NCBI RefSeq assembly: GCF_014205255.1
Contig: NZ_JACHNE010000001.1
Coordinates: forward strand, 6,572,001 to 6,636,000
DNA from: Streptomyces caelestis
GTDB taxonomy: Bacteria > Actinomycetota > Actinomycetes > Streptomycetales > Streptomycetaceae
DNA: 64,000 bases
Reading direction: 5' to 3'
The notes under the pieces were generated by a model. It was not told the origin of the DNA, did no database searches, and worked only from the letters and a program-made list of their open reading frames with translations. The translations under genes were made by a program, and so were the position numbers. Each line of letters opens with the position of its first letter. The first letter of the stretch is position 1. This document shows positions 24,945 through 33,749 of this stretch, in pieces.

Positions 24945-27900
24945 ATGAAGGGTTATCCCAGGGAGCACGCATCCGGGCTCGGCGACGGATTTCCCCTTTC
25001 GGGATCGTCGCCTCCTTCGGCGTTCCCCGAATCCGCCGACGAGGCGACAGAGCACGGAGCACCGGCCCACGCCACCCTGGAACAGCCCGTCCCGCGCTGG
25101 CAGGACGTCGCCGACGCCGTCTGGCTCGCCGCGTACTGGAGCCACCACGGAGGCCCGGGCACGTCCCGCCCGGAACCGGCGCCGGGCCGTGTGGCCGCGC
25201 CCTCGGCCCCGCCCGCTGTCCGCCCGGAGGGAACGGACGAAGCGAACCGGCCGGAAACGCCCCCGGCCGACGAACCCCGCCCGGCCGGCGCCGCCCCCGA
25301 CGCCGTAAGCCCCCCGCAGCAGTCCCCCGCCTCCGCCACCCCGGCCCTTCCGGAGGGCCCCGGCGACCAGCCGCGGCCGCGGTTCGCCGCCGTCCTCCCC
25401 GAAGAAGCGCCCACCGCGGCCCGCCTGTTACCCGACGCCGAGGGCCGCTACACCCTGCGCCTCGGGCAGCCGCTGCTGCCCGCCGACGACCGCCCGCGGC
25501 ACGCCCCGGGGCGCACCACCGCCCGGTTCGCCCGCGCCCTGCACCACCTGGCCCGCCGCGTGCCGTCGCGCGACACCCTGGAACTCGACGAGGAGACCAC
25601 CGCCGAGCAGGGAGTCGTGGACGGCATGTGGATGCCCTTCCTGCGTCCCGCCCGTACGGCGGCCTTCGACCTGGTCATGCTCGTCGACGACGCGCCCACA
25701 CTGCGGATCTGGGAGGAGTCCACCGCCCGTCTGGCCCAGGCCGCCGAGCACAGCGGCGCCTTCCGGGCCGTGCGCACGGTCCGGGTGAACGTGCCGCGCA
25801 CCGGGACCGCCACCCTGCGCTGGACCGCCACCCGGGCCGCCGCCGACCCCGCCGAACTCCTCGACGGCCGTGGCGACCGCGTCTTCCTCGTGGTCACCGA
25901 CGGACTCGCCCACGGCTGGGCCTCGCCCGCCGCCGACGACCTGCTCGGCCGGCTCGCCCATGCCGGCCCCACGGCCCTGGTGCACCTGCTGGCGCCGCAT
26001 CTGCGCCACCGCACCTCGCTCTACCCGTACCCGGCCGTGCTGGAGGCCGGCGGATTCGGCGCCGCCAACGACGGGCTCGAACACTGGGCGCCGCCCGGCG
26101 GCCCCGACCCCCTGCGACCGCTGCCCGACGCGGGCGACGCCTCCGTGCCCGTGCCGGTGCTCTCCCTGAAGCCCGGTTCCCTCGCCGCCTGGGCCGACCT
26201 CGTCACCGGGGAGCGCGGAGTGCGCCGCGCCCTGCCGGTCGTCCTGGCCGGCACGCTCACCAAGGGATCGCCCGCGCCCGGCCTGCGCGCCCCTCGCTTC
26301 CCGCGCGCCGCCAAGGCCGCCGTGCGCCGTTTCTTCACGCTCGCCACCCCGGCCGCGCGTCGGCTCGCTACCCAACTCGCCGCCGTTCCCTTCGAGTTCG
26401 ACCTCGTGGAACAGCTGAGGCGGCGCACCATGCCGGAGACCGGACCGGACCACCTCGCCGAGATCCTGATGGGCGGGCTGATCGACTGGGACAGCGGCGG
26501 CGAGGGGCGCCCCGAGTTCGCCGACGGGGTGCGCGAGGAACTGCTCGCGACCACCACCCGCAGCCAACTCGCCCACACCGTCAGCGTGGTCGGTGAGCTG
26601 CCCGCCGCCGGCGCCCGGGGGGTCGCGCTGCGCGCCGCCCTGCGCGATCCGATGGGCGCCACGCTGCCCGACCCGTCCGAGCGGAGCTGGATGCGGAGTG
26701 AGCTCGCCGTGATGCGGGCGCTTTCGGGGCCGTACTCCGAGCGGGCCCGCCGTATCGAACCCGGACTCTCCAGAGCCCGCGGGCCCGGTGCCGCCGAACG
26801 AGTGAGTCCTGGAATGTCCGGAATTACACCCTCTGAGGTGAACAGTGCGGATGATGGGGCATCGCCCGACGGAACGGGAAGTCTGCCACCGTCGAACGGC
26901 CCCAACGAAGCTGGAGAACCACCCGTGCCACCCCTGGTAACAGACGCCACCCCACAAGATCCCTCGGAGGCTGAGCCCCCCATGCCGACCACCGCGACCG
27001 GAACGCCCGCCGCCCTACTGGTGAACGTGCCTCTGCGGAACACGTCGTTCGTCGGCCGGCAGGCGCTGCTGAGGGCCGTGGAGGAGCAGCTGGGCTCGCA
27101 GGACACGGCCGCGGTGCTGCCCAACGCCCTGCACGGCCTCGGCGGCGTCGGCAAGTCCCAGCTGGCACTCGAGTACGTCTACACCCATCAGCATGACTAC
27201 CGGGTGATCTGCTGGATCCCCGCCGAGCGGGAGAGCCTCATCCTGGCCGCGCTGGCCCAGCTGGCGGCACAGCTGGGCGTCGCCCCCACCGGCCAGGACA
27301 GCCTCGGCGCCCCGGCCGCCAACACGGCCGTGCCGGCCGTACTGGAGGCGCTGAGCACCGGAAAGCCGTACGACAGCTGGCTGCTCGTCTTCGACAACGC
27401 CGAGGACGTCGACGCGGTGCGCGCCTACTTCCCCAGCAACGGCCCCGGGAAGGTCATCGTCACCTCCCGGAACCGGGCCTGGGAGCGGGTGGCCACCTCG
27501 CTGCCGGTCAACGTGTTCGAGCGCGAGGAGTCGATCGAGCTGCTCCAGAAGCGCTCGCCCGACCTGTCCACCGAGGACGCCGGCCGGCTCGCCGAGGCAC
27601 TGGGCGACCTGCCGCTCGCGGTCGAGCAGGCGGGAGCCTGGCGCGCGGTGACCGGCATGCAGGTCGACGAATACCTCGATCTGCTCGCGCAGCGCAGTCC
27701 CGAGATCCTGGAGCTCGATCCGGCTCCCGACTATCCGGTCTCCGTCGCCGCCGCGTGGGACATCTCGCTGGAGCGGATCAAGGACAACAACCCCGGCGCC
27801 CGGCAGCTGCTCGACATCTGCGCCAGCATGGCCCCCGAGCCCATCCCCAGGGCGATGCTGCGCGGCAGCCGCGGTGTCAACGTCACGCCCGAGGTCGACC

Positions 27901-29507
27901 CGCTGCTGCGGGAGTCGATCAAACTCAACCGCGCCGTCCGCGACCTCAGCCAGTTCTCCCTCGTCCGGGTGGACCCGCGTTCCGACACCCTGCAGATGCA
28001 CCGCCTGCTGCAGACCGTGCTCCTGGCCAAGCTGAGCGCCGACGAGCGGGAGCGGATGCGCGACGCCGCCCATCAGCTGCTGTCGGCCGCCAAGCCCGGT
28101 CCCCCCGGCTCGTCACTGGAATGGCGCGCGTACCAGGCGCTGCTGCCCCACGTGCTCACGTCCCAGGCCGTGACGAGTACCGACACCTATGTGCGGGAGC
28201 TGGTCTTCGACACCGTCTGGTTCCTCTACTACTGGGGCGACCACGTGGGCGCCGCCGACTTCGCCCGCCAGGCCTGGAGCGCCTGGATCGGATCCTCGGG
28301 CGAGGACGACATCCACGTCCTGCGGATGACCAAGAGCCTCGGATTCCTGCTGCGGCAGAACGGCCAGGTTCCCGAGTCCATTCCGCTCACCGAGAAGGCC
28401 CTGGAGATCTCCCGCCGCACCGACATCGACCCGGAGAACCTGATCGACTCGCTGTGCGAGATGGCCGACGCCCGCGGCTACCAGGGCAGGTTCGATGAAG
28501 CGCGGGCACTGACGCAGGAGGCCACCGAGCTGGCCCGCTCCCTGTTCGGCCCGGACGATCCGATGACGCTGCGTGCCACCCACGCCTGGGGCGTCGCCCT
28601 GCGGCTGTGCGGCCGGTTCAGGGAGGCGCTGCCGCTGGACCGGGAGAACGCCCAGCAGCGTGAGCTGCTGTTCGGCCCCGCGAGCTTCTTCACCCTCAAC
28701 ACCCTCAACGCCCTGTCCATCGACATGCGGGAGAGCGGGGACTATCCCGGCGCCCGCGACTTCCAGGACGACGCGTATCGCCGAGCGCGCACGGAACTCG
28801 GTGAGGAGCACCCGCTCACCCTGCGCATCGCCCGCAATCTCGCGGTCTGTCTCCGCCGTGACGGGGCGCACGACGAGGCGGCCAAGCTCTCGGAGGAGAC
28901 GCTGCGGCGCTTCATCGCCCGTTACGGCCAGGACCACTTCGACGCCATGTCGACGGCGACGAACGTGTCCGTCGACCGGCGCCTGCGCGGTGACGTCGAC
29001 GGCTCCCGGGAACTGGCGGAGGTGACTCTGCGGCGATTCGAGCAGCGCCTCGGTGAAGACCACGCGTACACCCTGCTGACCAAGGCGAACCTGGCCGCCA
29101 CCCTGCGCGCGCTCGGCGCCCTGGACGAGGCTCAGAAGCTGGAGGACGACGCCGCGCGCCGGCTGACCGCGGGGGTGGGGTCCCGGCATGTCACCACGCT
29201 CACCGTCGCCCTCGGCCAGGCCAACACGGCCTACGCACGCGTCGACTTCGAGCGGGCGCACGAGATCGACCAGGCCAATCTGCCGCTGCTCGCCGAGATC
29301 GCCGGCGAGGAGCACCCGTTGACGCTGTCGTGCATGGCGAACCTCGGTCTCGACCTGCTCGGTCTGGGCCGCAGGGCGGAGGCCGACGAGCTCAAGCGCA
29401 AGGCGACGGACGGCTTCGCACGCGTGGTCCGTGCCGAGCACCCGTGGCTGCTGGCGGCCCGCCAGGGCCGCCGTATCGAGTGCGACATGGCGCCCATGCC
29501 GCTGTAG
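24945..29507 (+). CDS. vWA (SAV_2336-like) / NB-ARC NTPase / TPR protein, FxsT-like
   Basis: A 1520-residue giant. Residues 1-130 are Pro/Ala-rich and disordered. About 150-500 is a SAV_2336-type domain containing a degenerate vWA (DLVMLVDDAPTLRIWEE, where the metal motif is altered to DDAPT). About 690-1000 is an NB-ARC STAND ATPase: FVGRQALL, Walker A GLGGVGKSQLA (about 730), Walker B WLLVFDNAEDVD, GKVIVTSRNR and LPLAVEQAGAW. About 1150-1500 holds TPR repeats of the KDEL-length class. This order matches the TPR protein of FxSxx-COOH systems. The fusion puts the vWA partner of MoxR and a STAND sensor switch in one chain. Activation by a ligand or peptide on the TPRs is inference. Confidence 0.82.
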   Translation: MKGYPREHASGLGDGFPLSGSSPPSAFPESADEATEHGAPAHATLEQPVPRWQDVADAVWLAAYWSHHGGPGTSRPEPAPGRVAAPSAPPAVRPEGTDEANRPETPPADEPRPAGAAPDAVSPPQQSPASATPALPEGPGDQPRPRFAAVLPEEAPTAARLLPDAEGRYTLRLGQPLLPADDRPRHAPGRTTARFARALHHLARRVPSRDTLELDEETTAEQGVVDGMWMPFLRPARTAAFDLVMLVDDAPTLRIWEESTARLAQAAEHSGAFRAVRTVRVNVPRTGTATLRWTATRAAADPAELLDGRGDRVFLVVTDGLAHGWASPAADDLLGRLAHAGPTALVHLLAPHLRHRTSLYPYPAVLEAGGFGAANDGLEHWAPPGGPDPLRPLPDAGDASVPVPVLSLKPGSLAAWADLVTGERGVRRALPVVLAGTLTKGSPAPGLRAPRFPRAAKAAVRRFFTLATPAARRLATQLAAVPFEFDLVEQLRRRTMPETGPDHLAEILMGGLIDWDSGGEGRPEFADGVREELLATTTRSQLAHTVSVVGELPAAGARGVALRAALRDPMGATLPDPSERSWMRSELAVMRALSGPYSERARRIEPGLSRARGPGAAERVSPGMSGITPSEVNSADDGASPDGTGSLPPSNGPNEAGEPPVPPLVTDATPQDPSEAEPPMPTTATGTPAALLVNVPLRNTSFVGRQALLRAVEEQLGSQDTAAVLPNALHGLGGVGKSQLALEYVYTHQHDYRVICWIPAERESLILAALAQLAAQLGVAPTGQDSLGAPAANTAVPAVLEALSTGKPYDSWLLVFDNAEDVDAVRAYFPSNGPGKVIVTSRNRAWERVATSLPVNVFEREESIELLQKRSPDLSTEDAGRLAEALGDLPLAVEQAGAWRAVTGMQVDEYLDLLAQRSPEILELDPAPDYPVSVAAAWDISLERIKDNNPGARQLLDICASMAPEPIPRAMLRGSRGVNVTPEVDPLLRESIKLNRAVRDLSQFSLVRVDPRSDTLQMHRLLQTVLLAKLSADERERMRDAAHQLLSAAKPGPPGSSLEWRAYQALLPHVLTSQAVTSTDTYVRELVFDTVWFLYYWGDHVGAADFARQAWSAWIGSSGEDDIHVLRMTKSLGFLLRQNGQVPESIPLTEKALEISRRTDIDPENLIDSLCEMADARGYQGRFDEARALTQEATELARSLFGPDDPMTLRATHAWGVALRLCGRFREALPLDRENAQQRELLFGPASFFTLNTLNALSIDMRESGDYPGARDFQDDAYRRARTELGEEHPLTLRIARNLAVCLRRDGAHDEAAKLSEETLRRFIARYGQDHFDAMSTATNVSVDRRLRGDVDGSRELAEVTLRRFEQRLGEDHAYTLLTKANLAATLRALGALDEAQKLEDDAARRLTAGVGSRHVTTLTVALGQANTAYARVDFERAHEIDQANLPLLAEIAGEEHPLTLSCMANLGLDLLGLGRRAEADELKRKATDGFARVVRAEHPWLLAARQGRRIECDMAPMPL

Positions 29508-29518
29508 GCGGCGGCCTC

Positions 29519-29550
29519 GCCCGGGGTGTCACCCGTGTGACGCCCCGGGC
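29519..29550. terminator. Bidirectional terminator
   Basis: Arms GCCCGGGGTGTCAC (29519-29532) and GTGACGCCCCGGGC (29537-29550) pair at 13 of 14 positions around a 4-nt loop. It lies between the convergent ends of the NB-ARC gene (29507) and the antiporter gene (29554). Confidence 0.75.
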
Positions 29551-29553
29551 AGG

Positions 29554-30909
29554 TCAGCCCGCGTCCGCCACCGGCGTGGGCGGTGCGCCGTCCGAAGGCT
29601 GAGGGGGCAGCGGGGCGTCGGCGACGCGGTCCTGGAGCGGCGTGACGGTCCCGGCACGGTCCGGGACGCGGGTCGGCTCGTGGTCCGCCAGCCGGCGGAC
29701 CAGGAGCAGCAGAGGCTGGGTCAGCAGCGTCGTGGCGAGGGCCATGAAGACCAGCACCGTGTAGAGGGGTTTGCTCACCAGGCCCGCCTGGAGGCCGGCG
29801 TTGAGGGCGATCAGCTCCGTCAGGCCGCGGGCGCTCAGCAGGACACCGACGGTCCGCGCGTCGTCACGGTCCAGGCCGCCCATGCGGGCCGCCACCACGC
29901 CGCTGCCGACCTTCGTGGTGACCGCCAGCACCGTCACCACCAGCAGCGTGATCCACCCGGTGGCATTCATGTTGTTGAGGGTGACCGACTGCCCGGAGAA
30001 GACGAAGAAGTAGGGCACCAGAAGCGAGCTGACCACGTGCAGCGGCCGCAGCAGGTCCGGATCGAGCGTGCCGTCGTCCTGACGCGGGCAGACGATCCCC
30101 GCGAGCAGCGCGCCGCAGATGGCGTGCAGCCCGAGGAACTGCGTCACGGACGCCGACGCGCAGGCGAATCCGATCAGCAGTGCCAGCCGCAGGGACGGCT
30201 CCGTCCGGGTCCGCCACAGCAGTCTGCGCAGCACCGGCCGGGCCGCCACCAGCATCACAACGGCGAAACCGGCCGCGACCAGCGCCCGCCACTGCCAGCC
30301 CAGCGCGTGCCCCCCGCTCTCGCCGTCCAGCATCGTCCCGGCCAGCACCGTCCAGCCGATCACGTCGAGCAGCCCGGCGGCGGACACCGCGAGGACCCCC
30401 GGCACCGTGTCGGCCAGACCGTTCTCCCGCACGATGGCCGTCAGTACCGGTACGGCCGTTATCGACAGCGCGACCCCGGCGAACAGCACCATGCCGGTCG
30501 TGAGCACGGGCATGTCCAGGGCCCGCAACTGCTCCCGGAACAGCAGCGCGCAGCCGCTCCCCACGACCATCGGCACCACGAACGCCGCCAGCGCCACCGT
30601 CACCGCCGTACGCGCCCGGTCGCCGAGGATCGTCAGATCCAGCTCGTACCCCACCGCGAAGAGGAAGACCACCAGGGCGAACTGCGCGAGCCCGGTCAGC
30701 GCGATGCCGATCTCCTGGGGGAACAGCAGCTTGTATGCCTCCGGCGCCGTGCTGCCGAGCAGCGACGGACCGAGGGCGATGCCGGCCGTCAACTGGCCCA
30801 CGATGTACGGCTGTTTCAGCCGCTGTGCCACCCAGCCGGCGCCATGGCCGATCGCCAGGACCAGGGCCGAGGCGAACAGGAAATGCGTGACCACCGCGTC
30901 AGCGCTCAC
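29554..30909 (-). CDS. CPA2-type cation:proton antiporter
   Basis: A 451-residue membrane protein of the KefB/CPA2 monovalent cation:proton antiporter type with about 12 helices. Family blocks: VAQRLKQPYIVGQLTAGIALGPSLLG, LVVFLFAVGYELDL, ALSITAVPVLTAIVRE, FFVFSGQSVTL and LLSARGLTELIALNAGLQ. No cytosolic TrkA-N domain follows. GTG at 30909 follows GGGGGACGCA. It sits between the two halves of the conflict island but on the opposite strand. Related antiporters occur in secondary-metabolite loci and some defence loci. Membership in the system is unproven. Confidence 0.85.
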   Translation of the reverse strand: MSADAVVTHFLFASALVLAIGHGAGWVAQRLKQPYIVGQLTAGIALGPSLLGSTAPEAYKLLFPQEIGIALTGLAQFALVVFLFAVGYELDLTILGDRARTAVTVALAAFVVPMVVGSGCALLFREQLRALDMPVLTTGMVLFAGVALSITAVPVLTAIVRENGLADTVPGVLAVSAAGLLDVIGWTVLAGTMLDGESGGHALGWQWRALVAAGFAVVMLVAARPVLRRLLWRTRTEPSLRLALLIGFACASASVTQFLGLHAICGALLAGIVCPRQDDGTLDPDLLRPLHVVSSLLVPYFFVFSGQSVTLNNMNATGWITLLVVTVLAVTTKVGSGVVAARMGGLDRDDARTVGVLLSARGLTELIALNAGLQAGLVSKPLYTVLVFMALATTLLTQPLLLLVRRLADHEPTRVPDRAGTVTPLQDRVADAPLPPQPSDGAPPTPVADAG

Positions 30910-31060
30910 TGCGTCCCCCTGTGTCCAGTTGTCGTGGCCGGCGACCGGGCCGTGGATGGGTCCTCGCACGCCTGGTCAACCCCAACCTCCTTAGCGTACT
31001 GGTAACTTGACGGCGTACCGGCAGTCGTACACAACTCTGCACCGGTGTCACGGGGGGCAC

Positions 31061-32227
31061 ATGGCGACAGTCGTCTTCATCCATGGAACAGGGGTGCGCG
31101 AACCAGGCTTCTCGAAGCTTGCGGAGCGCGTGGCGGCCGGACTGACCGCCCTGCGCGAGGGACTTCGCATCGTGCCGTACTACTGGGGAGGCACGCACGG
31201 CGCCACGCTCGCGGCGGGCGGGGCCAGTCTGCCGGCGGAGCCGGGCGGCACGTCCCGGGACCTGGCCGAGCGGCACCCGGAAGACGAGACGGCCGCCGCC
31301 TGGGCCGCCCTCTACGCCGATCCGTACGCCGAACTCGCCCTCGCCGCGGCCGGTGCTCCGCCGGTCACCGAGAGGGCGCCCGGTGCCCTGCCGCCCGAGC
31401 ACGCGATGCGGGCGCGCCTCGCCGCCCTCGCAGCCCAAGGGGACTCCGGCGCCGCGGAGTTGGGACCGGGGCTGGCCCGCGCCGCCCACGACCTGGCGGC
31501 TCATCCCGTGCTCGGACCCGCCGCCGGTGCCCTCGCCCCCGACGACCTGGCGACCCTCGCCGCCCGCAGCCTGACCGCCCGGGTCGTCGCCGACGCCCTG
31601 GACTCCGACGCTCCGCTCGTACCGGTCGGCGACCGGCGTGACGCCGTCGCCGACCGGCTCGCCGTCGCACTTGGTGCACAGCCCCGGGGCGCGGAACGCG
31701 GGGTGCGCTCCCTGGTGCTGCGGGTCGCGGGTTCGGCGGCATCGCGTGCCGCCGTGCGCCGCAGGCGCGCCCTCACCGAAGCCGCCCATCCGGCCGCCGG
31801 TGACATCCTGCGCTACCTCAGCCGAGGCGAGGCCGTCCGCACCGACCTGCGTGATCGCGTCACGGGCCTGGAACCGCCCGTCGCCCTCGTCGGCCACAGC
31901 CTGGGCGGGATCATCGCCCTGGACACCCTGATCTCCGCTCCGCTGCCGCAGGTCCGGCTCCTGGTGACGGCGGGATCCCAAGGGCCGTTCCTGTACGAGT
32001 CCGGATCCCTGCCCTCCCTCGAACACCCCGCCCCGCTTCCGCCGCACATGCCCGACTGGCTGAACCTGTACGACCCTCGCGACCTGCTCTCCTACCTCGG
32101 CGCGGGCCTGTTCCCGGGCCGGATCACGGACGTCCGGGTCGACAGCCGTCAGCCCTTCCCGGCCTCGCACAGCGCCTACTGGACGAACCCCGAGGTCTAC
32201 CGGCACATCGTGGACCGGCTGCCGTGA
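31061..32227 (+). CDS. Alpha/beta hydrolase (lipase/esterase-like) coupled to the caspase gene
   Basis: A 388-residue alpha/beta hydrolase. The N-terminus VVFIHGTGVREPGFSKLA gives the oxyanion strand, and GHSLGG at 277-282 places the nucleophile at Ser280. The Asp is likely in the NLYDPRDLLSYLG block and the His in ASHSAYWTNPEVY near the end. There is no signal peptide or membrane helix, so it is cytosolic. ATG at 31061 follows a run of six G. Its TGA overlaps the GTG of the caspase gene, so both are made together. In Streptomyces such lipase-like proteins pair with caspases in conflict loci; the target lipid or ester is unknown. A TTGACG at 31007-31012 may be its -35. Confidence 0.8.
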   Translation: MATVVFIHGTGVREPGFSKLAERVAAGLTALREGLRIVPYYWGGTHGATLAAGGASLPAEPGGTSRDLAERHPEDETAAAWAALYADPYAELALAAAGAPPVTERAPGALPPEHAMRARLAALAAQGDSGAAELGPGLARAAHDLAAHPVLGPAAGALAPDDLATLAARSLTARVVADALDSDAPLVPVGDRRDAVADRLAVALGAQPRGAERGVRSLVLRVAGSAASRAAVRRRRALTEAAHPAAGDILRYLSRGEAVRTDLRDRVTGLEPPVALVGHSLGGIIALDTLISAPLPQVRLLVTAGSQGPFLYESGSLPSLEHPAPLPPHMPDWLNLYDPRDLLSYLGAGLFPGRITDVRVDSRQPFPASHSAYWTNPEVYRHIVDRLP

Positions 32228-33330
32228 ATCCCGCCCGGGTGCACGCGCTGATCGTCGGTGTCGAGCGGTACGACGCCGGACCCGGCTGGGACCTGCCCGG
32301 GCCGGCCCGGGACGCCGTGGCCTTCCACCGGCTGTTGCGGGCGGCCGGGGTGCCGGACGGCCAGCTCCGGCTCCATCTCGCCCCGCTGCCCTCGTACGTC
32401 CCCGAGGTCTCCTACCGACCCGCCGATCACGCCACCCTGCGCCGCGTCCTCGTCCGGGAACTGCCCCTGGCCGAGGGTGATGTCCTGTGGGTGTGGTGGG
32501 GCGGGCACGGTGTTCTCGACCGGGCCGGGCATCTGCGGTTGTTCTGTGCCGACGCCAGTACCGCCGACAAGCTGGGCATCGACCTGGACTCCGCGCTCGA
32601 CCGGTACGCGGGGGACGCCGTACCGGCCTTCGGGGAGCAACTGTGGATCGTGGACGCCTGCGAGACCTTCGAGGAGGACCTCGCCTTCAGGGAGCAACTG
32701 CCGCCGGACGCCCTACCGGTGGGGCGGCGCAACCTCGCCCACCGGCAGACGCTGCTGCGGGCGGCGGGGCGCGGGCGGGTCGCCGCCAACGACCCCGAGC
32801 GCGGTACGGGGCTGTTCTCCGAGATCCTCCTCGGGCTGCTGGCCGGGCAGACCGCCGTCCTGCCCGCCACACCCGATCCGGAGGGACTGTTTCCGGCCGT
32901 GCGGGCACGTATCGCGGCCCTCAGGGAAGCGGGACGTACTCTCCAGTATCCGGAGATTCGGCTGCAGAGCCCCGAGCGCACCGAGATCGTGACGCCGGCT
33001 CAAGGGGGTGGCGAGGCGCGCCCGGCTTCACCGTTGCAGCGGGCCGTGGACGCCCTCCTCGCCTATCCGCTGATGGGGGACCCCGTCGAACGGCAGGCCG
33101 TCGTCGCCACGTTGGACCCCCGTGTCACTGCCACGGTGCCTCGTCACAGCAAGGCCCGCACGGATGTCGTCGGCATCCTCAACAGGCTGGCCCGGGGCCG
33201 GCCGGAGATGCTGGGGGAGCTGTTCGACGCCGTTGTCTCGCTCGACGACGATCCGGACCGCAAGGACGAACTGGGCGCTGCTCTAAGGGAGTTCGCGGCC
33301 TCGGTCGGACGTCCGCGCGATCAGAAATGA
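32224..33330 (+). CDS. Caspase-family (C14) protease with C-terminal effector-associated domain
   Basis: A 368-residue protein. The N-terminal 240 residues are a caspase-like fold: HALIVGVERYDAGPGWDLPGPARDA, then the catalytic His95 in WWGGHGVLD and Cys146 in WIVDACETF. The last 110 residues (PLQRAVDALLAYPLMGDPVERQAV onward) form a helical module that resembles the effector-associated domain at the N-terminus of the VMAP protein. Such a module would recruit the protease to the NTPase complex. The GTG overlaps the stop of the hydrolase gene. In related systems caspases are the death effectors released on activation. The substrate is unknown. Confidence 0.82.
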   Translation: MNPARVHALIVGVERYDAGPGWDLPGPARDAVAFHRLLRAAGVPDGQLRLHLAPLPSYVPEVSYRPADHATLRRVLVRELPLAEGDVLWVWWGGHGVLDRAGHLRLFCADASTADKLGIDLDSALDRYAGDAVPAFGEQLWIVDACETFEEDLAFREQLPPDALPVGRRNLAHRQTLLRAAGRGRVAANDPERGTGLFSEILLGLLAGQTAVLPATPDPEGLFPAVRARIAALREAGRTLQYPEIRLQSPERTEIVTPAQGGGEARPASPLQRAVDALLAYPLMGDPVERQAVVATLDPRVTATVPRHSKARTDVVGILNRLARGRPEMLGELFDAVVSLDDDPDRKDELGAALREFAASVGRPRDQK

Positions 33331-33436
33331 TCGGGTGGCGTGATCGTACGGTTTTCGACCCGGGCAGGAATGGCCATGATGGACATGGACACGGGCACGG
33401 GGCATCGTGTGCCGCCGTGCGAGAAGGGGGAGCATC

Positions 33437-33664
33437 TTGGACCAGCCGCCCGCTCTGTGCCACGCCGAAGCCGCCGTCCCCGAGCCGGCCACCGCTGCTG
33501 GTACCGGCGTATGGGAGTCGGATCTTGCCGACCTGGCGGGGCTGCCCCTGACCGCGGTGGACCGTCTCGCCCCGTTGCCCTCCTCGGCCCGCCTGCTGGG
33601 CGAGGTCTTGCGCGCACGCGACAGCATCCGAGGGGGCGGTGAGGGGACCGCCCGCGCCGAGTAG
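33437..33664 (+). CDS. FxsA-like precursor peptide lacking the FxSxx terminus
   Basis: A 75-residue peptide from a TTG at 33437 with a very good AAGGGGGAG ribosome binding site. After an Ala/Pro-rich N-terminus, residues 28-56 (WESDLADLAGLPLTAVDRLA, then PSSARLLGEVLR) match the pattern of FxsA precursors: D-L-x-x-(L/V)-P-L, a Leu-rich helix, and L-x-x-V-L. FxsA proteins end in F-x-S-x-x-COOH, but this one ends RARDSIRGGGEGTARAE. It lies directly upstream of the HExxH peptide-modification enzyme, the expected place for its substrate. A start at GTG 33407 is possible but has no ribosome site. The precursor role is inference from context and pattern. Confidence 0.55.
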   Translation: MDQPPALCHAEAAVPEPATAAGTGVWESDLADLAGLPLTAVDRLAPLPSSARLLGEVLRARDSIRGGGEGTARAE

Positions 33665-33749
33665 CCCTCCAGCCCCCGACGGCATGAGGTCCCGGAGGCC
33701 TCGAAGACCGCCGGGGCCGCATGCCCGCACCCGTGACCGGAGGTTCCGC

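Noticed and set aside
30899..30995. A leader peptide read from a perfect AAGGAGG on the minus strand in front of the antiporter
   Set aside because: The frame would start at TTG, is Arg-rich and unconstrained, and overlaps the true GTG start at 30909. Probably chance, although coupling cannot be excluded.
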